64,000 nt of DNA from NCBI GenBank assembly GCA_050115795.1, contig JASFPT010000001.1, positions 1 through 64,000 on the forward strand. The letters are read 5' to 3'. The notes under the pieces were generated by a model, which was not told the DNA's origin, did not search any database, and saw nothing but the letters and a program-made list of their open reading frames with translations. Position 1 is the stretch's first letter. Each line of letters starts with the position of its first letter. The translations under genes were made by a program, and so were the position numbers. Positions 41,123-50,197 of this stretch are shown piece by piece. Source of the DNA: JAIPEL01 sp050115795. GTDB lineage: Bacteria; Desulfobacterota; Desulfobacteria; Desulfobacterales; CAFBRK01.

Positions 41123-42211
41123 CTATGCGGCCTGGGCGGCGGCGGCCTGGTGGAACTCCAGAACCAGCGAGTTCATCAGTTCCTTGACGGACTCAATTTT
41201 TCGAACACGGTATGCATTTTGGCCGGCGAAGGCAAAACCGTTTTTGAATCGTCCCTTGCGCGCGTTGGCCAGGGCCAGGGCAATGCAATAGGGGCTATTT
41301 TTCGGATCGCAGGTCTTGATGCAATGAAAGGGGCAGGCAAACGGCTTTTTGTGCCCCTGTTTGATTTCTTCGACAAAACCGTTTCGGATCACCCGGCCCG
41401 GCATGCCCACCGGACTTTCGATGATCATGAGATCCTCCTTTTGCACCTGGAGGTAGAGCTGCTTGAAGGCCTCATCTGCATCGCACTCGTGGGTGGCGAC
41501 AAACCGGGTCCCGAGCTGCACGCCGGCCGCACCAAGCTCCAGAAACCGGTACATGTCGATCCCGGAAAAGATGCCGCCTGCAGCAATCACGGGGATCGGA
41601 AGCTGATCTCTGGTTGGAAACTCCCGAACCGCTTCGATGACATCAATCACCAGGGATTCCAAGCAGAAGGCGGGATCGTCGATCTGGGCTCTGGTAAAAC
41701 CGAGATGACCGCCGGCCTTGGGCCCTTCGACAACGATCGCAGCGGGCAAGACATCGAACCGTTTTTTCCACTTTTGACAGATGATCCGGGCTGCCCTTCC
41801 AGAAGAGACGATGGGGACGAGTTCCGTCCGGGCCCCTTGGGGCAGCAAGCCGGGTAGACTCAGCGGAAGGCCGGCGCCGACAAAGAGAACGTCCGCCCCT
41901 TCGGCGACCGAGGTGCGGACCATGTCCTCGAAATTGGTCAGGGCGACCATGATGTTGACGCCGATGATCCCGTCGGTTTTTTGTTTCGCCTTGCGCAGCT
42001 CCTGTTCCAGCACCCGGATGTTGGCCGCCCTGCTGTTTTTGGCAACATCCGGCTCCTGGATGCCCGGCATTGCTGCGGAAATCACACCGACACCTCCCTG
42101 TTCGGCCACGGCAGAGGCCAAGCCGGACATGGAGATTCCCACCCCCATCCCTCCCTGGACGATGGGCAGACGGCTGACCTTGTCACCGATTCTCAACGGC
42201 GGAAGCTGCAT
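41123..42211 (-). CDS. FMN-dependent nitronate monooxygenase / FabK-like protein
   Basis: 362 residues of the 2-nitropropane dioxygenase TIM-barrel family: PIVQGGMGVGISM, VGVNIM-type IIGVNIMVALTNF, AIVVEGPKAGGHLG, VIAAGGIFSGIDM and GAAGVQLGTRF. The EGPKAGGH motif has the His of nitronate monooxygenases, though enoyl-ACP reductase FabK shares the fold. A Cys-rich insert CPFHCIKTCDPKNSPYC near the end is notable. Its partner is a lipid acyltransferase, which could favour a fatty-acid role. Assignment between the two is open. Confidence 0.8.
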   Translation of the reverse strand: MQLPPLRIGDKVSRLPIVQGGMGVGISMSGLASAVAEQGGVGVISAAMPGIQEPDVAKNSRAANIRVLEQELRKAKQKTDGIIGVNIMVALTNFEDMVRTSVAEGADVLFVGAGLPLSLPGLLPQGARTELVPIVSSGRAARIICQKWKKRFDVLPAAIVVEGPKAGGHLGFTRAQIDDPAFCLESLVIDVIEAVREFPTRDQLPIPVIAAGGIFSGIDMYRFLELGAAGVQLGTRFVATHECDADEAFKQLYLQVQKEDLMIIESPVGMPGRVIRNGFVEEIKQGHKKPFACPFHCIKTCDPKNSPYCIALALANARKGRFKNGFAFAGQNAYRVRKIESVKELMNSLVLEFHQAAAAQAA

Positions 42212-42472
42212 TGCACCCCCTTGGTTTCGGGTATACCGGCGGCCGGTTTGAACGCACCCTGGAACGTTGAAGAGCGGAGTCGGCGCTTTGCTCGCGATAT
42301 CGGTCGAAGGGCCAAAATCCTTATGGCTTCGGCCCGCTGTCGCCAATGCGGTCCGCATCCGGGGTTCCGTTCTTCCAGGATACCTTCATGCCCCGGTTCC
42401 AGGGTATCTGTAAAAAAGAGTGGCAAAAATCTCAAGGATTTGGGCGGGTAAAAGACGGTTATTACAAAAGTA

Positions 42473-43207
42473 TTACAAAACAGGGGGTTCGGGGGGTGGT
42501 CCCGGATCGAAAATGTATCCGACGGATCGGACCGTTTTGAAAAACCGGGGCGCTTTGGGATCCTCTTCGAAGTATTTTCGGAAGCGAACAATGAATCCGT
42601 CGAGGGTCCTGGTAGAGACCTTGCGGGTATATCCCCAGACGATTTCGAGGATTCGATCCCGGGACAGAGGTCTTCCGGGGTTGGCTGCAAAGAGCTTCAG
42701 GAGTTTGGCTTCGGTGTCTGTAAGGGTGATTTCGCCCCCGCGGCAGCGGGCGATGCCGGTCGTAAAATCGATGGTGTTGGCGCCGAAGGCGTATCGAACC
42801 TTTCCCGGAGGGGCGGCATAGAGGTGCTCCCGGCTCCATTCTGCGCGTTTGATCAGCCGATCGATCCGTAGCAGGAGTTCCTCCAGGTTGAACGGTTTGG
42901 AAAGGTAGTCGTCCACCCCGTAGGACAATCCCTTGATCTTGTCGTCGGATGCGCTCTTTGCCGACAATACCAGAATCGGGAGCCGCTCATCCTTGAGTCG
43001 GATCGTCTGGAGAACCGATAGGCCGTCGAATCCAGGAAGCATGATATCCAGGATAATCAAATCCGGGGACATCGTCTCCCACTCGCGCACGCCGGAGGGC
43101 CCGTCCACAGCAATGGCGGTCTCGTATCCCTGCAGGGTGAGATTCAGCGCCAACCCCTCGGCGATATGTGCGTCGTCTTCGATGATGAGAATTCGCTTCT
43201 TGCCCAC
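42473..43207 (-). CDS. OmpR/PhoB-type response regulator
   Basis: 244 residues: a receiver with acidic pair ED, phospho-acceptor Asp in DLIILDIMLPGFDG and Lys in YLSKPF, then a winged-helix output (LLKLFAANPGRPLSRDRILE, RTLDGFIVRFRKYFEED). It lies 13 bp downstream of its histidine kinase. Target unknown. Confidence 0.92.
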   Translation of the reverse strand: MGKKRILIIEDDAHIAEGLALNLTLQGYETAIAVDGPSGVREWETMSPDLIILDIMLPGFDGLSVLQTIRLKDERLPILVLSAKSASDDKIKGLSYGVDDYLSKPFNLEELLLRIDRLIKRAEWSREHLYAAPPGKVRYAFGANTIDFTTGIARCRGGEITLTDTEAKLLKLFAANPGRPLSRDRILEIVWGYTRKVSTRTLDGFIVRFRKYFEEDPKAPRFFKTVRSVGYIFDPGPPPEPPVL

Positions 43208-43220
43208 GGGACCACTCCGG

Positions 43221-44171
43221 TTAACCGGCCGGCAGAACGACGGTAAACACCGATCCCCGGCCCACGCCCGGACTATCGGCAGTCACCCGCCAGCGGTGGA
43301 TCCTTGCGATGGTCTGGACCAGGTACAGTCCCAGCCCGCTCCCCTTGGCCGTCATGTTGTCCACCCGACCGATTTGGTAGAATTTTTTGAAAATCTTGCC
43401 GACCTCTTTCTTTTCGAATCCGATCCCGTTGTCGGCAAATCGAATGCAGCGCCGGGAGCGGTCCTTTTCGAACCGGATGTCCAGATGCGGTGGTTTTGAA
43501 TCGTTGTACTTGGCGGCGTTGGTTGCCAGGTTCATCAGCAGCATTTCGAACATCGACCGATTCACCCGGTAGGAAGGCATCGGTTCGGCCGGCGGATGGA
43601 TCCGGACCCGGGCACCGGAAAACAGGTGGTCGTTGCTTCGGAAAAAGGTTTCGGTCGCCTCGACCAGATCCACCTCGGAAAATTCGTCCCGGTAACTTTT
43701 GCTTTCGATCTTGGCCAGGTTCATGATCCGATCGATGTTGTCCATGAGCCGGGCGACGTCTGCGATCATGAAGCCGAGGTATTTCTGCTGGTCCTGGCGA
43801 GGCAGGTCGTGTTTGGCCAGGGTCTCGAGAAACATTTTCAGGGAGGTGACCGGCGTTTTCAGCTCATGGGTGAAGTTGTTGATGAAATTGTTCTGCAGCC
43901 GGTATAGCTGAAGGGTCTTCTGGCCGTAGACGAAAATGCTGAAGATGCCCATCAGGATGATTCCCACCAGCAGGGACAGCACGATAATCACAAACCAGGT
44001 GCGGGACTCGAGCACCTGGCCCTGATCGAGATTGAAATTTTCGATGGCCGCCTGCAGCACGACATTGGCTTCCACATACCAGTGGATGTATAGAAAAAGC
44101 GAAACGCCCAGGGCGGCAATGGAAATGATGAAGATCAGGATCGGGTGAAGGAACCATCGGGGTGGATTCAT
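43221..44171 (-). CDS. Sensor histidine kinase, two membrane segments
   Basis: 316 residues from ATG 44171. Membrane segments at about residues 8-30 and 58-80 flank a short (about 30-residue) periplasmic loop. The HisKA box is FTHELKTPVTSLKMFLETL; the ATPase has N-box TNAAKYN, FADNGIGFEKKE and GSGLGLYLVQTIA. The sensory loop is tiny, suggesting membrane or intramolecular sensing. Forms a pair with the OmpR-type regulator and is divergent from ilvN. Confidence 0.92.
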   Translation of the reverse strand: MNPPRWFLHPILIFIISIAALGVSLFLYIHWYVEANVVLQAAIENFNLDQGQVLESRTWFVIIVLSLLVGIILMGIFSIFVYGQKTLQLYRLQNNFINNFTHELKTPVTSLKMFLETLAKHDLPRQDQQKYLGFMIADVARLMDNIDRIMNLAKIESKSYRDEFSEVDLVEATETFFRSNDHLFSGARVRIHPPAEPMPSYRVNRSMFEMLLMNLATNAAKYNDSKPPHLDIRFEKDRSRRCIRFADNGIGFEKKEVGKIFKKFYQIGRVDNMTAKGSGLGLYLVQTIARIHRWRVTADSPGVGRGSVFTVVLPAG

Positions 44172-44472
44172 GGGACCCCCGGTCTGCCGGTAAGGGGTTC
44201 GGACCCGCCGCTTCCCTTCACAGGTTCCGGGTCGGGTCCGGGCGCAAGACCATGTGCCGGAGCTCGCCCGGCGCCACGAGTTCAACCATCCCAGCACCGG
44301 CCTGTTGATACGGCAAATTCATGATTTTGTAAATGACCCCCGCCGAAGCCTCTTGGCTATTGCACTTTTCGCCGGCATGGGTAAGGTGATGGAGGGATGC
44401 AAACCGAGCACCCCAAATGGATTTGCGAAAATCCCCATAACCGATTCCCTATCATACCAACCGGACGGTGCC
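44172..44472. other. 301-bp divergent gap upstream of ilvN
   Basis: No gene is seen. A weak promoter-like pair TTGATA...TGTAAA lies near 44305-44333. A leader of about 130 bases would precede ilvN; no clear attenuator or riboswitch was recognised. Confidence 0.4.
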
Positions 44473-44961
44473 ATGAAAAGCGGGAAACATGTGGTGACCA
44501 TGCTTGTGGAAAACGAGCCGGGCGTAACGGCCCGGGTTTCCGGCCTGTTTGCCAGCCGGAACTACAACATCGAAACCATCTGCGGGGCTCCTACAGCCAA
44601 TTCGAAAATGTCCCGGATCACGATTACCACCGAGGCCGATCCGGACCGAATGGAACAGATTATCAAGCAGCTTCGCCGATTGGTGAACGTGATCAAGGTC
44701 CGGGACATGACCGGGGAAAACGCCGTACGGAGGGAAATGGCCCTGATCTGCGTCCAGGCCCGGAAAAAAGATCGGGAGGAGATTCGAAAGCTCGCCGAGA
44801 CGTTCCGGGCCAAAATCGTCGACACCGGTGCCAGCCACTTTATTCTCGAAATCACCGGCCGCTACGATAAAATCAACGCCCTGATCCGGCTTCTGGAGCC
44901 CTTTGGCATCAAGAAGCTGACCCGCTCCGGGATTTTGGCCCTGTACCGGGAGCCCGAATAA
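44473..44961 (+). CDS. ilvN: Acetolactate synthase small (regulatory) subunit
   Basis: 162 residues: an N-terminal ACT domain (MLVENEPGVTARVSGLFASR, then YNIETICG) and the C-terminal ALS_ss domain (REMALICVQARKKDR). It binds valine and controls the large catalytic subunit in branched-chain amino acid synthesis. Start ATG 44473; no strong ribosome-binding site. The usual partners ilvB and ilvC are not adjacent. Confidence 0.92.
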   Translation: MKSGKHVVTMLVENEPGVTARVSGLFASRNYNIETICGAPTANSKMSRITITTEADPDRMEQIIKQLRRLVNVIKVRDMTGENAVRREMALICVQARKKDREEIRKLAETFRAKIVDTGASHFILEITGRYDKINALIRLLEPFGIKKLTRSGILALYREPE

Positions 44962-45044
44962 AACAGCTCCGCAATGTTATGGTGCGCGACAAAGCCGGTG
45001 AAAAAACGCCGGCAGCCGGCTGTTGCTTTTCAATCCCGCCGCTT

Positions 45045-45494
45045 TCAGGAGTTGTACGGAATCACCAGCACCGGGCAGGGGCTGTGGTTGATGACGTGCT
45101 CGGTGATCGTGCCGGCCACAAAATCCGCGATATTGTCCCTTCCGTCGGTTGCGATGACGATCAGATCCGCCCCCACCTCTTTTGCCACCTCGGGAATCGT
45201 TCTGCTCGGCTTTCCCTCCCGGAGCATATAGTTCAGCGGAACGTCGTCGGCGTGCAGATCGTGAATCATCTCTTTCATTTTTTCCCGGGCCTGGATCGCC
45301 GTTTCCGCAAATTTTTTCTTCATCTTTTCGACACTGACCCGGAGCATCTCCCGCTCCTCTTTGTTCATGAACTCGGCATGAATGTTAAGCAGCGTGATCT
45401 TGGCACCGAACTGGTGGGCGAGCTGTACCGCCTTTTCAAGGGCGAGAAGCGAACGATCCGCCAAATCCGTGGGACAGAGAATGTGCTGAAACAT
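45045..45494 (-). CDS. Single-domain universal stress protein (UspA family)
   Basis: 149 residues beginning MFQHILCPTDLADRSLLALE, with the nucleotide-binding tail G-x2-G-x9-G represented by DLIVIATDGRDNIADFVAGT. A helical insert KEEREMLRVSVEKMKKKF separates the halves. AAGGAGAAAG upstream gives the ribosome-binding site. Convergent with ilvN. Confidence 0.9.
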   Translation of the reverse strand: MFQHILCPTDLADRSLLALEKAVQLAHQFGAKITLLNIHAEFMNKEEREMLRVSVEKMKKKFAETAIQAREKMKEMIHDLHADDVPLNYMLREGKPSRTIPEVAKEVGADLIVIATDGRDNIADFVAGTITEHVINHSPCPVLVIPYNS

Positions 45495-45595
45495 GGCTTT
45501 CTCCTTTTCCGGTGATCAAACCGTCTGTGCCCTTTCGGCGATCGGGTGGCCGCCTCTGGAGCGGCTCGGGCATGCTGCGCCACAGGCGGCCGATG

Positions 45596-46435
45596 CTATG
45601 CTCCCGCACGCCGATGCTTTTTCATTTCCTCGACGAGCCAAGCCGGGTCATCGGTCAATATGCCGTCTGTTCCGGCGGTCGACAGTTTCTTCAAAGTGGC
45701 CGAATCGTTGCACGTATAGGCAAAGACCTGTTTGCCGAGACCGTGGGCCCAGTCTACCAGCGACCCCGAAACGGCGCCAACGTGGATGCAAAAAGCGCTC
45801 AGCCGCCCGGTGATCGTATCGGGAGCCTTTTTCAACCGTCTCGCATCCGCCTTCGAGACATCCAGGACGAGCCGCAGATCCGGGGCCTGCTCCCCGGCAT
45901 ACCGGAGAACGTCCGGATCAAAAGATAAAATCCACAGAGAATCGTGATGCTGCACAGCTTTCGAATCGGACAGCGCCCTCAGGACGCAGTCCGTCAACCG
46001 GGCAGCCCGCCCGGAGCGGCGATCGGCCTTAAACGCCTTGATTTCGATGAACAACCGGGTGCGGCCGGCAAGCATCGCCATCATTTCGTCGAAGCCGAGA
46101 AGCGGCTCTCCGGCAAAGGCCGGGTCGAACCACGATCCGGCATCGAGCCGCCGGAGTTCTTCCCAGGTCAGATCCGCCACCCGGCGGCGGAGTCCGGCCA
46201 CTTTTTTCAGCGTGCGGTCATGGTGGATCACCACGGCACCGTCTGCGCTCATTTGCACATCGAGTTCGACGCCGTCGATCGGGTATGACAATGCACGACG
46301 AAAGGCAGCGCCCGTATTCTCCGGCGCCTCGGTCCGCGCTCCCCGGTGGGCGATGATCCAGGGGCGCCCCGGGCCCGGGTCCACCTGCGGCGGCAAAGCG
46401 CCTCGTCCTGGTTTGATGGAAAGTTCGTCGGTCAT
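45596..46435 (-). CDS. Glycerophosphodiester phosphodiesterase
   Basis: 279 residues of the GDPD family: HRGARTEAPENTGAAF, GVELDVQMSADGAVVIHHD (metal and catalytic residues), LFIEIKAFK, and GTDGILTDDPAW. No signal peptide is evident, suggesting a cytoplasmic enzyme that recycles glycerol-3-phosphate from deacylated phospholipids. Start ATG 46435; a GCTGGTT heptamer array lies just upstream. Confidence 0.9.
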   Translation of the reverse strand: MTDELSIKPGRGALPPQVDPGPGRPWIIAHRGARTEAPENTGAAFRRALSYPIDGVELDVQMSADGAVVIHHDRTLKKVAGLRRRVADLTWEELRRLDAGSWFDPAFAGEPLLGFDEMMAMLAGRTRLFIEIKAFKADRRSGRAARLTDCVLRALSDSKAVQHHDSLWILSFDPDVLRYAGEQAPDLRLVLDVSKADARRLKKAPDTITGRLSAFCIHVGAVSGSLVDWAHGLGKQVFAYTCNDSATLKKLSTAGTDGILTDDPAWLVEEMKKHRRAGA

Positions 46436-46444
46436 CGGACCCGA

Positions 46445-46466
46445 TGCTGGTTGCTGGTTGCTGGTT
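46445..46466. repeat. GCTGGTT heptamer array before the GDPD start
   Basis: Three exact heptamers (46446-46466) plus a partial fourth, beginning 10 bp upstream of the GDPD start codon. No inverted partner was found in the 170-bp gap. Confidence 0.75.
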
Positions 46467-46606
46467 GCTTGCCCAAGACCATGCGTTTGTTTGGGGATGA
46501 AGTCAAGCCGGGAAGCCCGCCCCAAGGCGGAAGAGCCCCAATCTCGCACGGGGAGTCCCTTTTCGGGCCCGCGACCGGGGTTTGTCATCGGTTCATCGGC
46601 TGCGCC

Positions 46607-47728
46607 TCAGCGGGCCCAGGGGCAGCCGCCGCGCACCCCGTATTTGGAAAACAGGATCTGCCACAGCTGGAGGCGCCGCGCCCGGAAGCTTCCGGCACAA
46701 GAAAGCAGATAATAGGACCACATGCGGAAGAAACGCTCATCGTATTGATCGCGAATCTGGTCCCAGGTGCTGCAGAAATTATCGTACCATGCCATCAGGG
46801 TCGGATCGTAGTGGGGGCCGAAGCAGTGCCAGTCCTCCAAAACGAGGTGGTTTTCGGCGGCCTCGGCGATCTGTCGGACCGAAGGGAGCATCGAATTGGG
46901 AAAAATGTATTTCGAGATCCAGGGGTCCACGTCTCGGACCGACTCGGTGCCTCCGATGGTATGGAGCAAAAACAGCCCGTCTTCTGCCAGGCAGCGGTGC
47001 ACGGCCTCCATAAAGACCGGGTAATTCTCCACGCAGACATGCTCGAACATGCCGATGGAGAGCACCCGGTCGTAGGTGCCCTCGATGTCACGGTAGTCTT
47101 TCAGCTCGATGCGGACCGGCAAATTCCCCGCCTGCTGTCGGGCGTATTCGACCTGCTCGCGGGAAACCGTCACCCCGACCGCCTCGACCTGAAAATGCTC
47201 CGCTGCATACAATACGAAGGCCCCCCACCCGCAGCCGATGTCGAGCACCCGCATGCCCGGTTTGAGCATGAGTTTCCGGCACGTCAGATCGAGCTTGGCC
47301 TCCTGGGCGGTGTCCAGGTTGTCGGCATTCGGCCACCAGGCGCAAGAGTAATTCATCCGGCGGTCGAGCATGCGACGGAAAAGATCGTTACCGATATCGT
47401 AATGATGTGTTCCGACTTCAAAGGCCCGGCCCCGGCTCGACCGGTTCTTCAGCCTGGCCTTGAAGGCTGCCCACAACAGCGAACTGTTTTTCACCACCTT
47501 CTCGTCGAGACGGGCGGCCATGATCCGTTCGAAAAACTGGTCCAGGGCCTGGCAGTCCCACCAGCCGTCCATGTAACTCTCCCCCAGCGCCAGGGATCCA
47601 CCGGCCAACACGCGGCGGTAAAAATCGTCGTTGAGCACCTGGATGTCGAACGGGCGGTCCCCGTCGATCCGGACACCGGCCATATTCAACAGCGCTTCGA
47701 CCGGCCCCTTTTCAGCAGGCGGGCTCAT
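46607..47728 (-). CDS. cfa: Cyclopropane-fatty-acyl-phospholipid synthase family methyltransferase
   Basis: 373 residues. It has the CFA synthase hallmarks GTHHYDIGNDLFRRMLD, the SAM site VLDIGCGWGAFVLYAAEH, SIGMFEHVCVENY and YIFPNSMLPSV. It adds a methylene bridge to unsaturated acyl chains of membrane lipids. AGGAGG precedes ATG 47728. It shares a divergent gap with typA. Confidence 0.92.
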   Translation of the reverse strand: MSPPAEKGPVEALLNMAGVRIDGDRPFDIQVLNDDFYRRVLAGGSLALGESYMDGWWDCQALDQFFERIMAARLDEKVVKNSSLLWAAFKARLKNRSSRGRAFEVGTHHYDIGNDLFRRMLDRRMNYSCAWWPNADNLDTAQEAKLDLTCRKLMLKPGMRVLDIGCGWGAFVLYAAEHFQVEAVGVTVSREQVEYARQQAGNLPVRIELKDYRDIEGTYDRVLSIGMFEHVCVENYPVFMEAVHRCLAEDGLFLLHTIGGTESVRDVDPWISKYIFPNSMLPSVRQIAEAAENHLVLEDWHCFGPHYDPTLMAWYDNFCSTWDQIRDQYDERFFRMWSYYLLSCAGSFRARRLQLWQILFSKYGVRGGCPWAR

Positions 47729-47940
47729 CGGCAGCCTCCTTTCCAAGGGGGAGTCGAGACGCCCGGCTTGGCTGTCCTGGCAGCGCACAAAAGCCGAACG
47801 GGCCTCCCCCGGAAAGGGAGGCTTCAACTGCCCCCGATAACGGTCAAGAATGTTGCCGGAGGTGAGAATCGAAATCCGAGTCACAAATGCCTTGCACTTT
47901 CCATTGCTATCTTACCACGGTCAAATCTTCTGGCAAGGGC

Positions 47941-47968
47941 TTGCAATCTGCCTGCGAATCGTTATATT
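47941..47968 (+). promoter_or_regulatory. Candidate typA promoter
   Basis: TTGCAA (47941-47946), 16-bp spacer, TATATT (47963-47968). It would give a leader of about 295 bases that consists mostly of the dispersed element copy 3. Confidence 0.5.
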
Positions 47969-47994
47969 CACGCGTTTCGCCAGAAACCCAAGTT

Positions 47995-48224
47995 TTGAGG
48001 AACGAGCACCCCCTGCAGCGACTCGACCGAGCTCGTCGAAGTCAGCCTCCAGCCATGCCAGGCCGGGATTCTGCGGCAGGAAATTCTATCCATTTTCGAT
48101 CCGCCCGCCAACGCGAGCGCCGCGCTTGGGCGGGATGTTCGCTTCGCACCGGCAAGTCGCCGCCGCGCCAAAGCCGCCACGACGGGGGCTTGCTGCGGAA
48201 ATGCGCTCGCCGGGGCGGTTTGAA
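47995..48224. repeat. Dispersed intergenic element, copy 3 (long form)
   Basis: It starts near GCACCCCCTGCAGCGA, has TTCGATCCGCCCGC at 48095-48108 (12 of 14 with the other copies) and a 22-bp block at 48199-48220 matching copy 2 at 21 of 22. It ends GCGGTTTGAA. It lies in the cfa-typA divergent gap and would be transcribed as the typA leader. Confidence 0.65.
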
Positions 48225-48268
48225 CCAACACCCGTACAACGGGAACCGGGCGTCAGGAAACGAGAGCC

Positions 48269-50098
48269 ATGCAAGCAACGGCGGTCAACCCGCAAATTCG
48301 AAACATCGCGATCATCTCCCATGTCGATCACGGCAAGACGACCCTGGTCGACGCCATGTTCCGGCAAAGCGGCCTTTTCCGCGCCGGTCAGCAGGTCGAG
48401 GAGCGGGTCATGGACTCGCTGGACCTGGAACGGGAAAGGGGGATCACCATCGCCGCCAAAAATTGCTCGGTCCACTGGAAAGACGTGCGGATCAACATCA
48501 TCGACACCCCGGGCCATGCCGACTTCGGCGGGGAAGTGGAACGGGCGCTTTCCATGGCTGACGGGGCCATCCTGCTGGTCGACGCCTCCGAAGGCCCCCT
48601 TCCCCAGACCCGCTTCGTGCTGAAAAAGGCGCTGGAAGCCGGCCTGAAAATCATCGTGATCATCAACAAAATCGACCGGACCGACGCCCGACCCGCCAGG
48701 GTTCTCGATGAGATCTACGACCTGCTCATCGATCTGGAGGCAGACGAGGCCCAGCTCGAGTTTCCGCTGCTGTATGCGGTGGGCCGGGACGGTGTGGCCG
48801 GCGGTCGGCCCGAACAGATGGAACCAAACCTGAACCTGCTGTTCGACACCATCATCGGGGCTGTACCGGCCCCGGCCTACGACCCGGAGGCGCCGTTTCA
48901 GATGCTGGTGGCCGACCTGGATTATTCAGATTACCTGGGCCGTCTGGCCGTGGGAAAGGTTTTCAACGGTTCGGTTCGGTCCCGCGACAGTCTGGTCTGC
49001 GTGGACAAGGACGGACGCGCGCGGCCCCTGAAGGTCAGCCGCCTGCAGATCTACGACGGGATGTCGCTTTGCGAGGTGCAGGAGGTCGAGCCCGGCGATA
49101 TTGCCGTGCTGGCCGGCATCGATGACGTCAAGATCGGCGACACGATCTGCACCCACGAATCGCCCCGTGCCCTTCCCCGAATCCGGGTCGGGGAGCCGAC
49201 CGTGTCGATGCGATTCACGATCAACGACTCGCCCTTGGGGGGCAAAGAAGGAAAATACGTCCAGTCGAGCCGAATTCGGGAGCGCCTTTTCAAGGAAACC
49301 CTGAAGAACGTGGCGATCCAGGTCATGCCGGGAGACGACCGCGACAGCGTCCTGGTCAGCGGACGGGGGGAGTTTCAGCTGGCCATTCTCATCGAGACCA
49401 TGCGCCGGGAAGGCTTCGAGTTCTGCGTCGGGCGGCCGGAAGTCATTTTCCGATGGGAAAACGGCAAAAAGCGGGAACCGATCGAGCGGCTGCTCGTCGA
49501 CTGCGAGGAGCGGTTTCTCGGTGTGGTCACCGAGAAACTGTCCGTGCGAAAGGGGAAGATGACAAACCTGGTCAACAACGGCACCGGGCGGGTTCGGATG
49601 GAATTTTCCGCACCGTCCCGGGCGCTGATCGGCTACCGCGATGAATTTTTGACCGACACCCGCGGAACGGGGATCCTGCACACCGTCTTCGACGGGTATG
49701 ACGATTTTCGCGGGGACTGCCCCAGCCGTTTCACCGGATCCATCGTGGCCGACCGCACGGGCAAGGCCGTGGCCTACGCCCTCTACAACCTGGAACCCCG
49801 GGGCCGGCTGTTTGTGGTCCCCGGCGACACGGTCTATGAGGGGATGATCATCGGAGAACACAACCGGGGGGTGGACATCGATGTCAACCCGTGCAAAGAA
49901 AAGAAGCTGAGCAATATGCGCGCCGCCGGCAAGGACGAAAACGTGGTCCTTTCCCCGGTGCAGGCCCCCACCCTGGAGCAAGCCATCAGCTTCATCCGCG
50001 AGGACGAACTGGTTGAGGTGACGCCGCTTTCGATCCGGCTTCGAAAGGCGATTCTTCCGGCGGCCAGACGCCACAAGTTGAAGAAGACGGCCGCGTGA
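48269..50098 (+). CDS. typA: Ribosome-associated GTPase TypA/BipA
   Basis: 609 residues. G motifs: HVDHGKTTLV, RERGITI, DTPGHADFGGEVER, NKIDRTD. EF-G-like domains follow and the TypA-specific C-terminus ends PLSIRLRKAILPAARRHKLK. It acts in 50S assembly and stress adaptation. A good purine-rich ribosome-binding site precedes ATG 48269. Confidence 0.96.
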   Translation: MQATAVNPQIRNIAIISHVDHGKTTLVDAMFRQSGLFRAGQQVEERVMDSLDLERERGITIAAKNCSVHWKDVRINIIDTPGHADFGGEVERALSMADGAILLVDASEGPLPQTRFVLKKALEAGLKIIVIINKIDRTDARPARVLDEIYDLLIDLEADEAQLEFPLLYAVGRDGVAGGRPEQMEPNLNLLFDTIIGAVPAPAYDPEAPFQMLVADLDYSDYLGRLAVGKVFNGSVRSRDSLVCVDKDGRARPLKVSRLQIYDGMSLCEVQEVEPGDIAVLAGIDDVKIGDTICTHESPRALPRIRVGEPTVSMRFTINDSPLGGKEGKYVQSSRIRERLFKETLKNVAIQVMPGDDRDSVLVSGRGEFQLAILIETMRREGFEFCVGRPEVIFRWENGKKREPIERLLVDCEERFLGVVTEKLSVRKGKMTNLVNNGTGRVRMEFSAPSRALIGYRDEFLTDTRGTGILHTVFDGYDDFRGDCPSRFTGSIVADRTGKAVAYALYNLEPRGRLFVVPGDTVYEGMIIGEHNRGVDIDVNPCKEKKLSNMRAAGKDENVVLSPVQAPTLEQAISFIREDELVEVTPLSIRLRKAILPAARRHKLKKTAA

Positions 50099-50101
50099 TG
50101 A

Positions 50102-50178
50102 GGTTGATTGGTTGAGTCGTCTATGGGTCGGATGGGGATATCCACGCGGCCCATCCGCCAATCGACCCTTTGACCCAT
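50102..50178. repeat. Cruciform-like inverted repeats filling the typA-acyltransferase gap
   Basis: GGTTGATTGG (50102-50111) pairs with CCAATCGACC (50158-50167) with one wobble, and CGGATGGG (50129-50136) pairs exactly with CCCATCCG (50150-50157). The outer arm is part of a GGTTGANT tandem pair beginning 3 bp after the typA stop codon. The same GGTTGATTGG unit occurs at 24.5 kb. Confidence 0.7.
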
Positions 50179-50197
50179 CAAACGCCGGTCCGGTGCC

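Noticed and set aside
46346..47998. A 550-codon open frame opposite cfa
   Set aside because: No domain match; the cfa frame carries the SAM-binding and CFA motifs.
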